Assembly (NCBI RefSeq): GCF_001557875.1
Contig: NZ_LNRF01000009.1
Span: 124,001 to 188,000 of the forward strand
DNA: 64,000 bases
Source: Vibrio splendidus
GTDB lineage: Bacteria; Pseudomonadota; Gammaproteobacteria; Enterobacterales; Vibrionaceae
Direction of reading: 5' to 3'
Shown here: in pieces, positions 1 to 9,587 of the stretch
How the letters are laid out: every line of letters starts with the position of its first letter
Position numbering within the stretch: the stretch's first letter is position 1
Program-made: the position numbers and the translations under genes
The notes under the pieces: model-generated
What the model was told of the DNA's origin: nothing
The model's database searches: none
The model's input: only the letters and a program-made list of their open reading frames with translations

Positions 1-81
1 CGCCAATACGCCAAGGATAACCACAACAACCATCACTTCTAATAGGGTAAAGCCTGATTGTTTCTTCATTCTGTTTTTCAT
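1..81 (-). CDS. gspG: Type II secretion major pseudopilin GspG (N-terminal fragment, cut by window edge)
   Basis: Only the first 27 codons are inside the window. They encode a short basic leader followed by the type IV pilin-like motif GFTLLEVMVVVVILGVLA: prepilin peptidase would cut after the Gly, giving Phe+1 and the conserved Glu+5. This is the signature of the T2SS major pseudopilin, which polymerises in the inner membrane/periplasm to push substrates through the secretin. It lies 88 bp downstream of gspF on the same strand, in the usual gspC-D-E-F-G order, which favours GspG over a minor pseudopilin. Two in-frame ATGs (codons 1 and 5) could serve as start. Confidence 0.88.
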   Translation of the reverse strand, partial: MKNRMKKQSGFTLLEVMVVVVILGVLA

Positions 82-169
82 TATTTTCTCCAAATTACAG
101 ACAGCGAGTTGAAGGTAATAATGTCCTTCTTCTCGATAATCCAAAAACTAACGTCTTGTGAGCAGTCAT

Positions 170-1390
170 TTAGCCGCTCATTAAATTATTCATTTCAAGC
201 ATCGGCATTAAGGTCGCCATCACAATGAACAGCACTAAGCCTGCCATCAAAGCGATAAGTGCTGGTGTGAAAATACCTAGCGCGATATTCACGGTCGATT
301 CAAAGCTTTGGTCTTGGTTGTCCGCCGCTCTTGTCAGCATTTGTTCTAACTGACCACTCTGCTCACCACTGGCGATCATATGCAGCATCATTGGAGGGAA
401 GAGTTTGGTTTGATCGAGCGCTTTACGCAGGCTTGCCCCTTCTCTAACACTATCTGATGCCTGTAATACTTGTTGCTTCACATGGTGATTCGACATTACA
501 TCAACCGCCACTTTCATCCCTTCAAGAATAGGAATCGCACTCGAAGTACAGATAGAGAGTGTTCGTGCAAAACGAGAGGTATTAATCCCTTTTGCTATTT
601 TGCCGATCAGTGGAATGCTTAATAGCTTGCGATCCCAACTCATGCGAACGCCCGGTTTTTTCAGCGCGGTCTTAATCAACACAATCACACTAATGATCAA
701 CAACAGTAATTGGATACCCCAATTCTGGATAAATTCACTCGATGCCAATAAAAATTGTGTCGATTGAGGAAGCTCTTGGCCCATTTGGATAATAGGCTCG
801 ACAATCTTAGGTACCACGGTTGCCAACAGGAACGAAACAATCGTCACCGCAAACACCACCAGCACCACAGGGTAGATCATCGCTTGTAGCAGCTTAGAGC
901 GCATCTTCTGGCGGTTTTCTGCATAATCGGCCAACCGCTCCAATACCGCATCTAAGTGACCCGATTTCTCACCAGCCGCAACCATGGCTCTAAACAGTTC
1001 ATCGAAGATGTGTGGGTAATCAGCCAAGCTATCCGCTAGCGAATAACCTTCCGTTACCTTCGAACGAACCGCCAGTAGCATGGTTCGAATGCGTGGCTTT
1101 TCAGATTGCTCCGCCACGGCCTTCAGACACTCTTCTAGCGGCATACCAGACTGAACGAGCGTGGATATTTGTCGAGTAATTAAAGCAAGATCAGGTGTAC
1201 TGATACCACGCTTAAAGCTGGTCGAGGGCTGAGCACCTTTCGCAGTTTTAGCCTTGGCTTCAGTCATCTCAACCGGCATCAAGCCTTGTTCTTTCAAGCG
1301 TTGGCGAGCCTGACGAGCGTTATCCGCTTCAATAGAGCCTTTTTTGCTCTTACCTTTGGCATCCAGTGCTTTGTATTCAAATGCCGCCAT
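170..1390 (-). CDS. gspF: Type II secretion inner-membrane platform protein GspF
   Basis: This 406-residue protein has the two tandem T2SSF domains of the family (about residues 70-195 and 273-395), with hydrophobic membrane segments near 170-192, 222-242 and 375-398. GspF is the polytopic platform that couples the GspE ATPase to pseudopilus assembly in the inner membrane. Length matches the family (about 405). The start follows the gspE stop by one base, so translation is probably coupled. The family's SGMPLEECL and GxSGQL-type motifs are present in both halves. Assignment to GspF rather than PilC rests on the gsp operon context. Confidence 0.96.
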   Translation of the reverse strand: MAAFEYKALDAKGKSKKGSIEADNARQARQRLKEQGLMPVEMTEAKAKTAKGAQPSTSFKRGISTPDLALITRQISTLVQSGMPLEECLKAVAEQSEKPRIRTMLLAVRSKVTEGYSLADSLADYPHIFDELFRAMVAAGEKSGHLDAVLERLADYAENRQKMRSKLLQAMIYPVVLVVFAVTIVSFLLATVVPKIVEPIIQMGQELPQSTQFLLASSEFIQNWGIQLLLLIISVIVLIKTALKKPGVRMSWDRKLLSIPLIGKIAKGINTSRFARTLSICTSSAIPILEGMKVAVDVMSNHHVKQQVLQASDSVREGASLRKALDQTKLFPPMMLHMIASGEQSGQLEQMLTRAADNQDQSFESTVNIALGIFTPALIALMAGLVLFIVMATLMPMLEMNNLMSG

Positions 1391-1391
1391 A

Positions 1392-2894
1392 CTAGACTTC
1401 CTTGGTCACACGCATCACTTCTTCTAAGGACGTTACCCCTTTCAGAACTTTGCTCAAGCCATCATCTCGAATACTTGGGGTTGTGCCACGAATTGCTTTC
1501 TCAATCGCCTGTTCGCCAGCTTCACTGTGAATAAGCTCTTGCACCGAGTCGTCAATCATCAGGAGTTCATGAATACCGGTACGGCCTCGATAGCCTTTGT
1601 GACTGCAGTTTTCACACCCTTTGGCATGGTAAAGCGTCAAGCTGTCTTTCTTCTTCAACCCAAACAGCTTCTTCTGCTCTTTATCCGCTTCGTAAGGTTC
1701 TTTACAGTCGTTACACAGGGTGCGAACCAAGCGCTGAGCCAAAACACCCAGCAGTGAAGAAGAAATCAAGAAGGGTTCGATGCCCATATCACGTAGACGT
1801 GTAATCGCACCGATTGCCGTATTGGTGTGAAGGGTCGACATTACTAAGTGACCGGTCAAAGAGGCTTGAACAGCGATCTCAGCGGTCTCTAAGTCACGTA
1901 TCTCACCAATCATTACCACATCCGGGTCTTGACGAAGAATGGCACGTAAACCACGCGCAAAGGTCATATCAACCTTAGGGTTCACTTGTGTTTGGCCAAT
2001 GCCATCGATATCGAATTCGATTGGGTCTTCAACGGTTAGAATATTTCGCTCATTACTGTTGAGCTCTTGCAGGCCAGCGTACAAGGTCGTTGATTTACCA
2101 GAACCCGTAGGACCAGTAACCAAGATGATACCGTGTGGGCGCTGAATAAGTTTTCGGAAGTTTTCGTGGTTCTCTGCCGTCATGCCTAAACTGTGCAGGT
2201 CTAGACGAGTCGCGTTCTTGTCCAACAGACGCATTACCACACGCTCACCGTGCGAAGACGGCATGGTTGAAACACGAACATCGACCGCTCGACCACCGAT
2301 ACGCAGAGAAATACGACCATCTTGTGGCACGCGTTTTTCCGCAATATCTAGCTTAGCCATAACCTTGACACGTGACACCAACAGCGGAGCCAGTTTACGG
2401 CTCGGCGCTAACACATCACGCAACACACCATCAATACGGAAACGGATAGACAGTGATTTCTCAAACGTTTCGATATGAATATCCGAAGCACCCTCTTTGA
2501 TCGCCTCACCCAACATCGCGTTAATTAGCTTGATGATTGGTGCATCGTCTTCCGATTCAAGTAAGTCTTCATCTTGTGGCAGCTCTTCAGCTAGCGAGAA
2601 GAAGTCGTCGTTGTCAGCACCAATGTCTTCCATTAGCTGACGAGCTTCCGACGAGTCACGCTGATACGCATCGGTCAATTTTTTATCAAATTCGTCTGCG
2701 CTGATCGCTTGTGGCGTGAAGCCATTTTTCACCACACGGCTTACTTCAATGATCGCCGCCGATTTTAGAGGCTCCACATAATAAAGTACCGGCGGACGCT
2801 CTGGGTGCTGATATTCCAACACCATCTTGTAGCGGTTCGCAAAGCTAAACGGCAAGCGCTGATAAGTACGTGCCGCCCCTACCAATTCAGCCAT
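1392..2894 (-). CDS. gspE: Type II secretion ATPase GspE
   Basis: A 500-residue cytoplasmic secretion ATPase that powers pseudopilus assembly. An N-terminal N1E-like region (1-110) is followed by the second N-terminal domain and a RecA-like ATPase core. The Walker A motif GPTGSGKST is at 261-269, a Walker B-type segment DVVMIGEIRD at 325-334, and the zinc-binding cysteines C394, C397, C427 and C430 form the tetracysteine module typical of GspE/PilB. The start codon overlaps the gspD stop by one base. All catalytic motifs look intact and the length is normal for the family. Confidence 0.97.
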   Translation of the reverse strand: MAELVGAARTYQRLPFSFANRYKMVLEYQHPERPPVLYYVEPLKSAAIIEVSRVVKNGFTPQAISADEFDKKLTDAYQRDSSEARQLMEDIGADNDDFFSLAEELPQDEDLLESEDDAPIIKLINAMLGEAIKEGASDIHIETFEKSLSIRFRIDGVLRDVLAPSRKLAPLLVSRVKVMAKLDIAEKRVPQDGRISLRIGGRAVDVRVSTMPSSHGERVVMRLLDKNATRLDLHSLGMTAENHENFRKLIQRPHGIILVTGPTGSGKSTTLYAGLQELNSNERNILTVEDPIEFDIDGIGQTQVNPKVDMTFARGLRAILRQDPDVVMIGEIRDLETAEIAVQASLTGHLVMSTLHTNTAIGAITRLRDMGIEPFLISSSLLGVLAQRLVRTLCNDCKEPYEADKEQKKLFGLKKKDSLTLYHAKGCENCSHKGYRGRTGIHELLMIDDSVQELIHSEAGEQAIEKAIRGTTPSIRDDGLSKVLKGVTSLEEVMRVTKEV

Positions 2895-4918
2895 TACTCT
2901 GTTTCCATTTGATCGATGAAGGCTTGGATTTCAGCCGGGTGGTTCATATCTGCACCAAATTTAGGCAGTACTGGAATATTATCGTCGGCCATCAGTTTCA
3001 AACCTTGCTCCGCCTTGTACAACTGCTCAGCACGGATGAAATTGTATTTACGCTGAGTGATGCCGTCTGCTGTCATGCCATCACGGATGATGGTTGGCTT
3101 AATGAATACCATTAGATTCTTTTTCTCAACCTGAGTACTGGTTGATTTGAACAGGTGCCCAAGAACAGGAATATCACCTAAGAATGGCACCTTAGATTCA
3201 CTCTCTAGCGCTCGCTCATCAATCAGGCCACCCAGCACTAGCATTTGACCATCTTGAACAATCACAGACGTATTTAGCTGTCGCTTAGCAAAACGCACAT
3301 CAACCGCACCATTTGCGCCTAATACGTTCGATACTTCTTGTTCAATATTCAGCTGAACCGAATCACCTTCATTGATTTGTGGCACTACTTTCAGCTTGAT
3401 ACCGACTTCTTTACGTTCAACCGTTTGGAATGGATTATCGTTGCTTGAACCTGCTGTTGAACCTGTTAAAACAGGCACCTCTTCACCCACAATGAATGAC
3501 GCTTCGCCGTTGTCCATCACGGTAATACTTGGAGAAGATAGGATGTTTGAGTTTGAATCGGTCGCTACCGCACTAATAAGTGCAGTCCAGTCACCCATCA
3601 CCACACTCATAGCCGCGCCATTAACACCTGAAAGTGCAGAGGCTAATGTTGAATAATCACCTTCTTCAGTCGTGGTTTCGTTTCGTAGGAATTTTCCGTC
3701 AGAGTCATAAACAGCGGTGGTTGTCGTAGAATCTTTTGCTTCTTCTAGGCCAACCATCACACCACCAATCGACGCACCAGTGTTGCTGTACTGGATCATT
3801 GCACCCGTTTCTAAGTTACCCCACTGCACACCAAGATTAACGCCGTCACCTTCTGCCATTTCGACAATCAAGGCTTCGATCAATACTTGAGCACGACGAA
3901 TATCCAGTTGTGCGATCACGTCTTGCAGCGCATTCATGATGTCTGGCTGTGCAGTAATAACCAAAGAGTTGGTATCACTGTGGGCGGAAATCATTACTTG
4001 GTTACGTTGCGATGAGCTGCCTTTGGTTGATGACTGCTTCTCTGATTGTAGGTTGTCCGACACGCCTTTCAGCACATCAACAAGATCTTCTGCTTTTGCG
4101 TATTTGAGGTAAATAACTTGGTTGTTACCCTTAGTTGCCATTTCGACATCAAGCTGCTCAATAAGCTTTCTTAGTCGGCTACGAACCTTAGGGTCACCTG
4201 AAATCAGAATCGCATTGGTACGCTCATCAGCAACTAATTTAGGTTGTAGGAAGGCAGGTGTGTTTTTAGCATCTGTGGTTTTGCTTAATGCATCAACGAT
4301 ACGTACCATTTCTGCCGCAGAAGCATTCTTTAGCTCAACGACTTCGATTTCTTTATCACCCGCTTGGTCAACGCGCTTGATGATTTCAGCTAAACGGTTT
4401 ACTACCGCCGCTCGGCCTGTAATAAGGATGATGTTGGCTGGGTCGTAGTGCACAACATTACCCGCACCTGCATTGTCGTTCAATTGGCGAAGCAAAGGAG
4501 AAAGTTCACGAACCGAGACATTACGAACCGTCACTACGCGTGTCACGACACTATCACCAGCGATCGAATCACGGTCACCAACAACAGGAATGGCAGAGGT
4601 TTTAGAGTCTTTGGCTTTGATGATCTTAAGAACACCCGAGTCCATTTCAACGACCGCGTAGCCATACACCTCTAATACGTTTAAGAAGAAGCTGTAATAT
4701 TGCTCTTCATTCAATACGTCGTAGCTGCGTACATCGATTTTTCCGCGCACCGATGGATCAACGATGATGGTCTTCTCTAGGTTACGACCAACAATATTAA
4801 TAAACTCTTGGATATCAGTGCCTTTAAAGCTGGCACTAAAATCACTCGCGATGGCTGCGGGTGTGCAGATCAAGCTTCCTGCCAATAACCATGCACTTTT
4901 CTTAAACCAATGCTTCAC
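2894..4918 (-). CDS. gspD: Type II secretion outer-membrane secretin GspD
   Basis: This 674-residue protein begins with a signal peptide (basic MKHWFKK, hydrophobic core, AIAS cleavage region), so it is exported. The N0 domain (about 25-100) is followed by N1-N3 repeats with the usual VxLxNA-type and ITG-type strands, then a C-terminal secretin domain with the VPVLTGS...VERKEVGIKLKVVPQI signature. It multimerises into the outer-membrane channel of the T2SS. A Ser/Thr/Asp-rich insert around 400-430 sits in the secretin core. It lies between gspC (41 bp gap) and gspE (1-base overlap). Confidence 0.97.
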   Translation of the reverse strand: MKHWFKKSAWLLAGSLICTPAAIASDFSASFKGTDIQEFINIVGRNLEKTIIVDPSVRGKIDVRSYDVLNEEQYYSFFLNVLEVYGYAVVEMDSGVLKIIKAKDSKTSAIPVVGDRDSIAGDSVVTRVVTVRNVSVRELSPLLRQLNDNAGAGNVVHYDPANIILITGRAAVVNRLAEIIKRVDQAGDKEIEVVELKNASAAEMVRIVDALSKTTDAKNTPAFLQPKLVADERTNAILISGDPKVRSRLRKLIEQLDVEMATKGNNQVIYLKYAKAEDLVDVLKGVSDNLQSEKQSSTKGSSSQRNQVMISAHSDTNSLVITAQPDIMNALQDVIAQLDIRRAQVLIEALIVEMAEGDGVNLGVQWGNLETGAMIQYSNTGASIGGVMVGLEEAKDSTTTTAVYDSDGKFLRNETTTEEGDYSTLASALSGVNGAAMSVVMGDWTALISAVATDSNSNILSSPSITVMDNGEASFIVGEEVPVLTGSTAGSSNDNPFQTVERKEVGIKLKVVPQINEGDSVQLNIEQEVSNVLGANGAVDVRFAKRQLNTSVIVQDGQMLVLGGLIDERALESESKVPFLGDIPVLGHLFKSTSTQVEKKNLMVFIKPTIIRDGMTADGITQRKYNFIRAEQLYKAEQGLKLMADDNIPVLPKFGADMNHPAEIQAFIDQMETE

Positions 4919-4959
4919 GTACTTCTCCTACACTTTCGTCCTTCGTTAGACGCAAAGTT

Positions 4960-5883
4960 TTAAAATTCAATAAACACTTCATGTTGTTGACCATCTCTCT
5001 CGACGACGAGATTTAACTCTGTCAGCTCTGAGATAGAACGGAATATGTTGCCCATAGCGGCTGGGTCTGTCAGGTCTTGTCCATTTAACTGAGTAGCAAT
5101 ATCTCCGTTTTGGAGCCCTACTGAATTAAAAAGTTCTGAATCTTTGCCAGGGCTCACACGATAACCGATCACACTGTCGTCGCGCTTCACCTGAGACAGT
5201 CGAACATATTGGAAGATTTGTTGCGGATCTTTCATTATCTTCGCTTTAATTTCATCGAGCTTCTCTTCTGCTGAAGCTGGGTTATTACCGCGAACCGAAG
5301 AAGAGGTGCGAGGTGCTGCAGGCGCTGATACTGCCAAACGCTTGTACTCGATACCTTCGAGCATCAAAGTTTCATCTCGCCCTGAGTTATCAATGATCAC
5401 GCGATCCACTAATACGGCTTTGAGCTTAGCTCGGGTGCCTTCAATCTCTTCATTAATTCCGTAAGTCGCTTGTGTACCGCGATTGGCAATCACCGCTAAG
5501 CTCAATTTTGGATTTGAGCTCGCTACCGCACCAACCAAAACCAAGTTCAGTCGCGTCTTTGGTGCATCTTGAATAACTTGCTGTTCAACTACAGCTGGCG
5601 TGGTTGGGTTATAAGCACCAAACATGTTGCTCTGCTGCAAAGAAGAGATATCAAGGATCGATTGGGGAGTAGAAGAGGATGAAGCTGTTGCTTTCCAAGG
5701 CACGACGGTGTGCTCAGCAGGTTCAATAAACCATGCAAGCTGTCCTAAAATCCATGCGGAAGCTGCAATCAATACACAGCACGTCGCTAGACTTAATTTC
5801 TGCTGGAGTACAAATCCGTTCTCTAACAAGCGGCTCAACACAGGAGAATTTCCTACGCGACTTTTGAGCTCTAAAAAGTTCAC
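4960..5883 (-). CDS. gspC: Type II secretion inner-membrane protein GspC
   Basis: A 307-residue bitopic protein: short cytoplasmic N-terminus, one membrane segment at about 33-53, a Pro/Ser-rich linker, the periplasmic homology region (about 85-175), and a C-terminal PDZ-like domain (about 210-305, containing GYRVSPGKDSELF and GLQNGDIATQLNG). GspC links the inner-membrane platform to the secretin GspD and helps select substrates. It is the first gene of the minus-strand gsp operon; the operon promoter should lie in the 288 bp gap shared with the divergent hslR. Confidence 0.95.
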   Translation of the reverse strand: MNFLELKSRVGNSPVLSRLLENGFVLQQKLSLATCCVLIAASAWILGQLAWFIEPAEHTVVPWKATASSSSTPQSILDISSLQQSNMFGAYNPTTPAVVEQQVIQDAPKTRLNLVLVGAVASSNPKLSLAVIANRGTQATYGINEEIEGTRAKLKAVLVDRVIIDNSGRDETLMLEGIEYKRLAVSAPAAPRTSSSVRGNNPASAEEKLDEIKAKIMKDPQQIFQYVRLSQVKRDDSVIGYRVSPGKDSELFNSVGLQNGDIATQLNGQDLTDPAAMGNIFRSISELTELNLVVERDGQQHEVFIEF

Positions 5884-6171
5884 TTTCCTTGCCCCTTTTC
5901 ATGACGGCAAACGCTGTAAATTATTAAACTTTCAGCTTTTTTATTCATTCGTTCGATACCGAGCTTATTTAAGCATAAGATCCTGAACTATATCATAGCA
6001 AATCTATAAATCGGCATTACATGGCTATTTTGTATTATGACTTGAAAAAAATGCCAACCGCCTCCACATAAAACCTCTATCTAATGTGATAAGCATCATC
6101 AAAAACATGTTGCGCACTGTTCACTACAGTTAAACCGCATTCATTTCTCACTTAATAAGGCACAGCCCTAT

Positions 6172-6558
6172 ATGAAAACTTCTAATGAAGCTGTCAGACT
6201 CGATAAATGGTTGTGGGCAGCACGCTTTTACAAAACTCGGTCTATTGCTCGTAACATGGTCGATGGTGGCAAAGTCCACTATAATGGTCAGCGCAGCAAG
6301 CCAAGTAAAATTGTCGAACTTGGGGCAGTGATTACACTGCGCCAAGGTAATGAAGAAAAGACGGTGACTATCGAGAGAATCTCAGCCCATCGTGGCGGAG
6401 CTCCGATCGCTCAAACCCTCTATGAAGAAACCACCGAGAGCTTGGCAAAAAGAGAAGAGTTTGCGACACAACGTAAACTAAATGCTCATAACCCAGCTCC
6501 AGAGCGTCGCCCTGATAAGAAGCAACGTCGTGACATCATCAAGTTCAAGCATCAATAA
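6172..6558 (+). CDS. hslR: Ribosome-associated heat shock protein Hsp15
   Basis: A 128-residue basic protein with an N-terminal S4 RNA-binding domain (about residues 8-70; VRLDKWLWAARFYKTRS is the classic S4 opening) and a Lys/Arg-rich tail. Hsp15 binds 50S subunits that still carry nascent-chain tRNA and helps recycle stalled ribosomes. It sits 18 bp upstream of hslO, the same pairing as in E. coli, which supports co-transcription and a heat-shock role. Length is close to the E. coli protein (133). Confidence 0.95.
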   Translation: MKTSNEAVRLDKWLWAARFYKTRSIARNMVDGGKVHYNGQRSKPSKIVELGAVITLRQGNEEKTVTIERISAHRGGAPIAQTLYEETTESLAKREEFATQRKLNAHNPAPERRPDKKQRRDIIKFKHQ

Positions 6559-6576
6559 GCTAGAAGGAATAGCCAA

Positions 6577-7470
6577 ATGGCAGACCCAATGTCTACAAGT
6601 AATGTTTTAAATCGCTACCTATTTGAAGACCTATCAGTACGTGGTGAATTGGTACAAATGGATGAAGCGTACCAACAAATTATTTCTAGCAAGGAATACC
6701 CAGCACCAGTACAAAAGCTACTGGGTGAGCTACTGGTATCAACAACGCTACTAACTGCGACCCTAAAGTTTGAAGGATCTATCACTATGCAATTGCAAGG
6801 TGACGGCCCAGTATCTCTAGCAGTTATCAATGGCGATCACGATCAAAAGATCCGTGGTGTTGCTCGCTTTGAAGGCGATATCGCAGACGACGCAGGTCTA
6901 CACGACCTAATGGGCAAAGGCCACCTAGTGATCACTATCGATCCTAAGAAAGGTGAGCGTTACCAAGGCATCGTTGGCCTTGAAGGTGACACGCTTGCCC
7001 AAGTACTTGAAGGCTACTTCGCTAACTCGGAACAACTTAAGACTCGTCTATGGCTGCGCACTGGCGAACATGAAGGCAAAGCACACGCTGCAGGTATGTT
7101 GCTACAAGTGATGCCAGACGGCACTGGTACGCCAGATGACTTCGAGCACCTAGAGCAGTTAACTGACACCGTTAAAAACGAAGAGCTATTCTCTCTAGAA
7201 GCGAACGAATTGCTTTACCGCCTGTACAACCAAGAAAAAGTACAACTGTTCACACCACAACCAGTTCAGTTCTTCTGTGGGTGCTCTCGCGAAAGAAGTG
7301 GCGCTGCTATCATTACCGTTGCTCAAGAAGAGATCTACGACATCCTAAGCACCGAAGGAAGCGTTGGTCTTCACTGCGATTACTGTGGCACAAACTACTC
7401 GTTCGACAAGAACGATGTTGATGCTCTGTACGCAGAAGCAGCAGATAAAGGCAGTAATACGGTTCATTAA
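6577..7470 (+). CDS. hslO: Redox-regulated chaperone Hsp33
   Basis: A 297-residue Hsp33. The N-terminal substrate-binding domain begins with NVLNRYLFEDLSVRGELV. The C-terminal zinc-binding redox switch has the CxC pair (FFCGCS) and the CxxC pair (HCDYCG), all four cysteines present. Oxidation releases zinc and activates the holdase, protecting proteins under oxidative heat stress in the cytoplasm. The chosen ATG has AGAAGGAA upstream; a second ATG five codons in is a possible alternative. A terminator follows 35-65 bases after the stop. Confidence 0.96.
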   Translation: MADPMSTSNVLNRYLFEDLSVRGELVQMDEAYQQIISSKEYPAPVQKLLGELLVSTTLLTATLKFEGSITMQLQGDGPVSLAVINGDHDQKIRGVARFEGDIADDAGLHDLMGKGHLVITIDPKKGERYQGIVGLEGDTLAQVLEGYFANSEQLKTRLWLRTGEHEGKAHAAGMLLQVMPDGTGTPDDFEHLEQLTDTVKNEELFSLEANELLYRLYNQEKVQLFTPQPVQFFCGCSRERSGAAIITVAQEEIYDILSTEGSVGLHCDYCGTNYSFDKNDVDALYAEAADKGSNTVH

Positions 7471-7503
7471 TTTACGGCGTACCAAAAACACGTAATTTAC
7501 CCC

Positions 7504-7533
7504 AAAAAGGTCAGCGCAAAGCTGGCCTTTTTT
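7504..7533 (+). terminator. Intrinsic terminator of hslRO
   Basis: GGTCAGC and GCTGGCC arms (one G-T wobble) around a short loop, then six T residues. It ends the hslR-hslO unit. Confidence 0.85.
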
Positions 7534-7807
7534 GTGATCAAAATAGCGCAAAGTCCGTAACATCTCGTAATAAAATCACCGCTTAATTTTAATCAATTAA
7601 TAATGTTCTCGCCCCTAGCGCAAAGGTTTGCGTACAGGATAGACTAGTTGGGCCAATATGTGACGAGACGCTTAAAACCCTATGGTTAATATGGATATTT
7701 TTTGAGCTGTATCCCTGTTTCCCCCGAGTCTCGTTGCTAGCATGGTGAGCAGATAACAATAAAAAATTAATACAAAATCCCTACAAAATATCCTACAAGG
7801 AGCACCT
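7534..7807 (+). promoter_or_regulatory. pckA upstream region with a CGCAAA/TTTGCG dyad
   Basis: This 274-base gap must hold the pckA promoter. The clearest structure is the inverted repeat CGCAAAGGTTTGCG at 7619-7632, a candidate operator. A TGTGA half-site is at 7660-7664, but I cannot make a full CRP palindrome around it. The ribosome binding site is AAGGAG at 7797-7802, six bases before the ATG. I could not place -10/-35 boxes with confidence. Confidence 0.4.
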
Positions 7808-9433
7808 ATGACCGTTATGGAACATACAAAGGCTGCACAAATTGATCTAACTAAGCACGGACTGACTGGCGTTACTGAAGTTCTTCGTAATCCTAGCTAC
7901 GAGCAGTTATTCGTTGAAGAAACACTGCCAGGTTTGGAAGGCTACGAAAAAGGCGTAGTAACGGAACTAGGCTCTGTTGCGGTAGACACTGGTATCTTTA
8001 CTGGCCGCTCACCAAAAGATAAGTACATTGTTAAAGATGACACGACCCGCGATACCATGTGGTGGTCAGATCAAGGCAAAAATGACAACAAACCGATTAC
8101 AACTGAAGTATGGAATGAGCTTAAAGAGCTTGTGACAACTCAGCTATCTGGCAAGCGCCTGTTTGTCATCGACGGTTATTGTGGTGCTAACCCTGATACG
8201 CGCTTAAGTGTACGTATTATCACTGAAGTAGCGTGGCAAGCGCACTTCGTTAAGAACATGTTCATTCGTCCAACTGACGAAGAGCTAGCAACGTTCGAAC
8301 CTGATTTCGTGGTAATGAACGGTGCTAAAACAACCAACCCTAACTGGGAAAAGCAGGGTCTAAACTCTGAAAACTTCGTTGCTTTCAACCTAACAGAGCG
8401 CGTTCAAATCATCGGTGGTACTTGGTACGGCGGTGAGATGAAGAAAGGCATGTTCGCAATGATGAACTACCTGCTTCCTCTGCAAGGTATTGCTTCAATG
8501 CACTGTAGTGCAAACGTCGGCGAGCAAGGCGATGTTGCCATCTTCTTCGGCCTATCTGGTACAGGCAAAACAACGCTTTCAACCGATCCTAAGCGTGAGC
8601 TAATCGGTGATGATGAGCACGGTTGGGATGACGATGGTATCTTCAACTTCGAAGGTGGTTGTTACGCGAAGACTATTCGTCTATCTAAAGAAGCAGAACC
8701 TGAAATCTACAATGCAATCCGTCGCGATGCACTACTAGAAAACGTAACGGTTCGTGGTGATGGTTCTATCGATTTTGATGACGGTTCAAAAACTGAGAAC
8801 ACTCGTGTTTCTTACCCGATTCACCACATCGACAACATCGTTAAGCCAGTATCAAAAGCCGGTCACGCTCAAAAGGTTATCTTCCTGACTGCTGATGCAT
8901 TCGGTGTACTACCACCCGTTTCTAAACTGACTCCAGAGCAAACTAAGTACCACTTCCTATCTGGCTTCACTGCGAAACTAGCGGGCACTGAGCGTGGTAT
9001 TACTGAGCCAACGCCAACCTTCTCTGCGGCATTTGGTGCAGCATTCCTAACACTTCACCCGACTCAGTACGCTGAAGTGCTTGTGAAGCGTATGGAAGCG
9101 GCTGGCGCTGAAGCTTACCTAGTCAACACTGGTTGGAACGGTACTGGCAAGCGTATCTCTATCCAAGATACGCGCGGCATCATCGACGCTATCCTAGATG
9201 GCTCAATCGACAACGCTGAGACTAAGGTTATCCCTATGTTTAACCTAGAAGTACCTCTAGCGCTGCACGATGTTGACCCAGCGATCCTTGACCCACGCGA
9301 TACGTACACTGACCCTCTACAATGGGAAAGCAAAGCGAAAGATCTAGCAGAGCGCTTCATCAACAACTTTGATAAGTACACTGACAACGCTGAAGGTAAA
9401 TCACTGGTTGCGGCTGGCCCTCAACTGGACTAA
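7808..9433 (+). CDS. pckA: Phosphoenolpyruvate carboxykinase (ATP)
   Basis: A 541-residue ATP-dependent PEPCK that converts oxaloacetate + ATP to phosphoenolpyruvate + CO2 + ADP, the entry step of gluconeogenesis. Visible signatures are TGRSPKDKY near the N-terminus, the kinase-1a P-loop GLSGTGKTTLS (about residue 248), the kinase-2 region with DDEHGWDDDGIFNFEGGCYAK, and the C-terminal NTGWNGTGKRI motif. Length matches the E. coli enzyme (540). Codon use is strongly biased, as expected for a well-expressed gene. It is a single-gene unit with its own terminator. Confidence 0.98.
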   Translation: MTVMEHTKAAQIDLTKHGLTGVTEVLRNPSYEQLFVEETLPGLEGYEKGVVTELGSVAVDTGIFTGRSPKDKYIVKDDTTRDTMWWSDQGKNDNKPITTEVWNELKELVTTQLSGKRLFVIDGYCGANPDTRLSVRIITEVAWQAHFVKNMFIRPTDEELATFEPDFVVMNGAKTTNPNWEKQGLNSENFVAFNLTERVQIIGGTWYGGEMKKGMFAMMNYLLPLQGIASMHCSANVGEQGDVAIFFGLSGTGKTTLSTDPKRELIGDDEHGWDDDGIFNFEGGCYAKTIRLSKEAEPEIYNAIRRDALLENVTVRGDGSIDFDDGSKTENTRVSYPIHHIDNIVKPVSKAGHAQKVIFLTADAFGVLPPVSKLTPEQTKYHFLSGFTAKLAGTERGITEPTPTFSAAFGAAFLTLHPTQYAEVLVKRMEAAGAEAYLVNTGWNGTGKRISIQDTRGIIDAILDGSIDNAETKVIPMFNLEVPLALHDVDPAILDPRDTYTDPLQWESKAKDLAERFINNFDKYTDNAEGKSLVAAGPQLD

Positions 9434-9496
9434 CCCAATCATCTGCTCGGGCTTAGCCAAAAGCGAACGCCCAATTTAAAGTGATATTTTTGTAGC

Positions 9497-9522
9497 AAGC
9501 CCCTCTTTTGAGGGGCTTTTTT
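9497..9522 (+). terminator. Intrinsic terminator of pckA
   Basis: Perfect AAGCCCCTC / GAGGGGCTT hairpin with a TTTT loop and a T run. Confidence 0.93.
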
Positions 9523-9587
9523 GTTGCTGCTTGCCCCTTTTTGTTCCACTCTGTTTTGAGACTATTGAAATTTAAGGCTTTCAGGGA

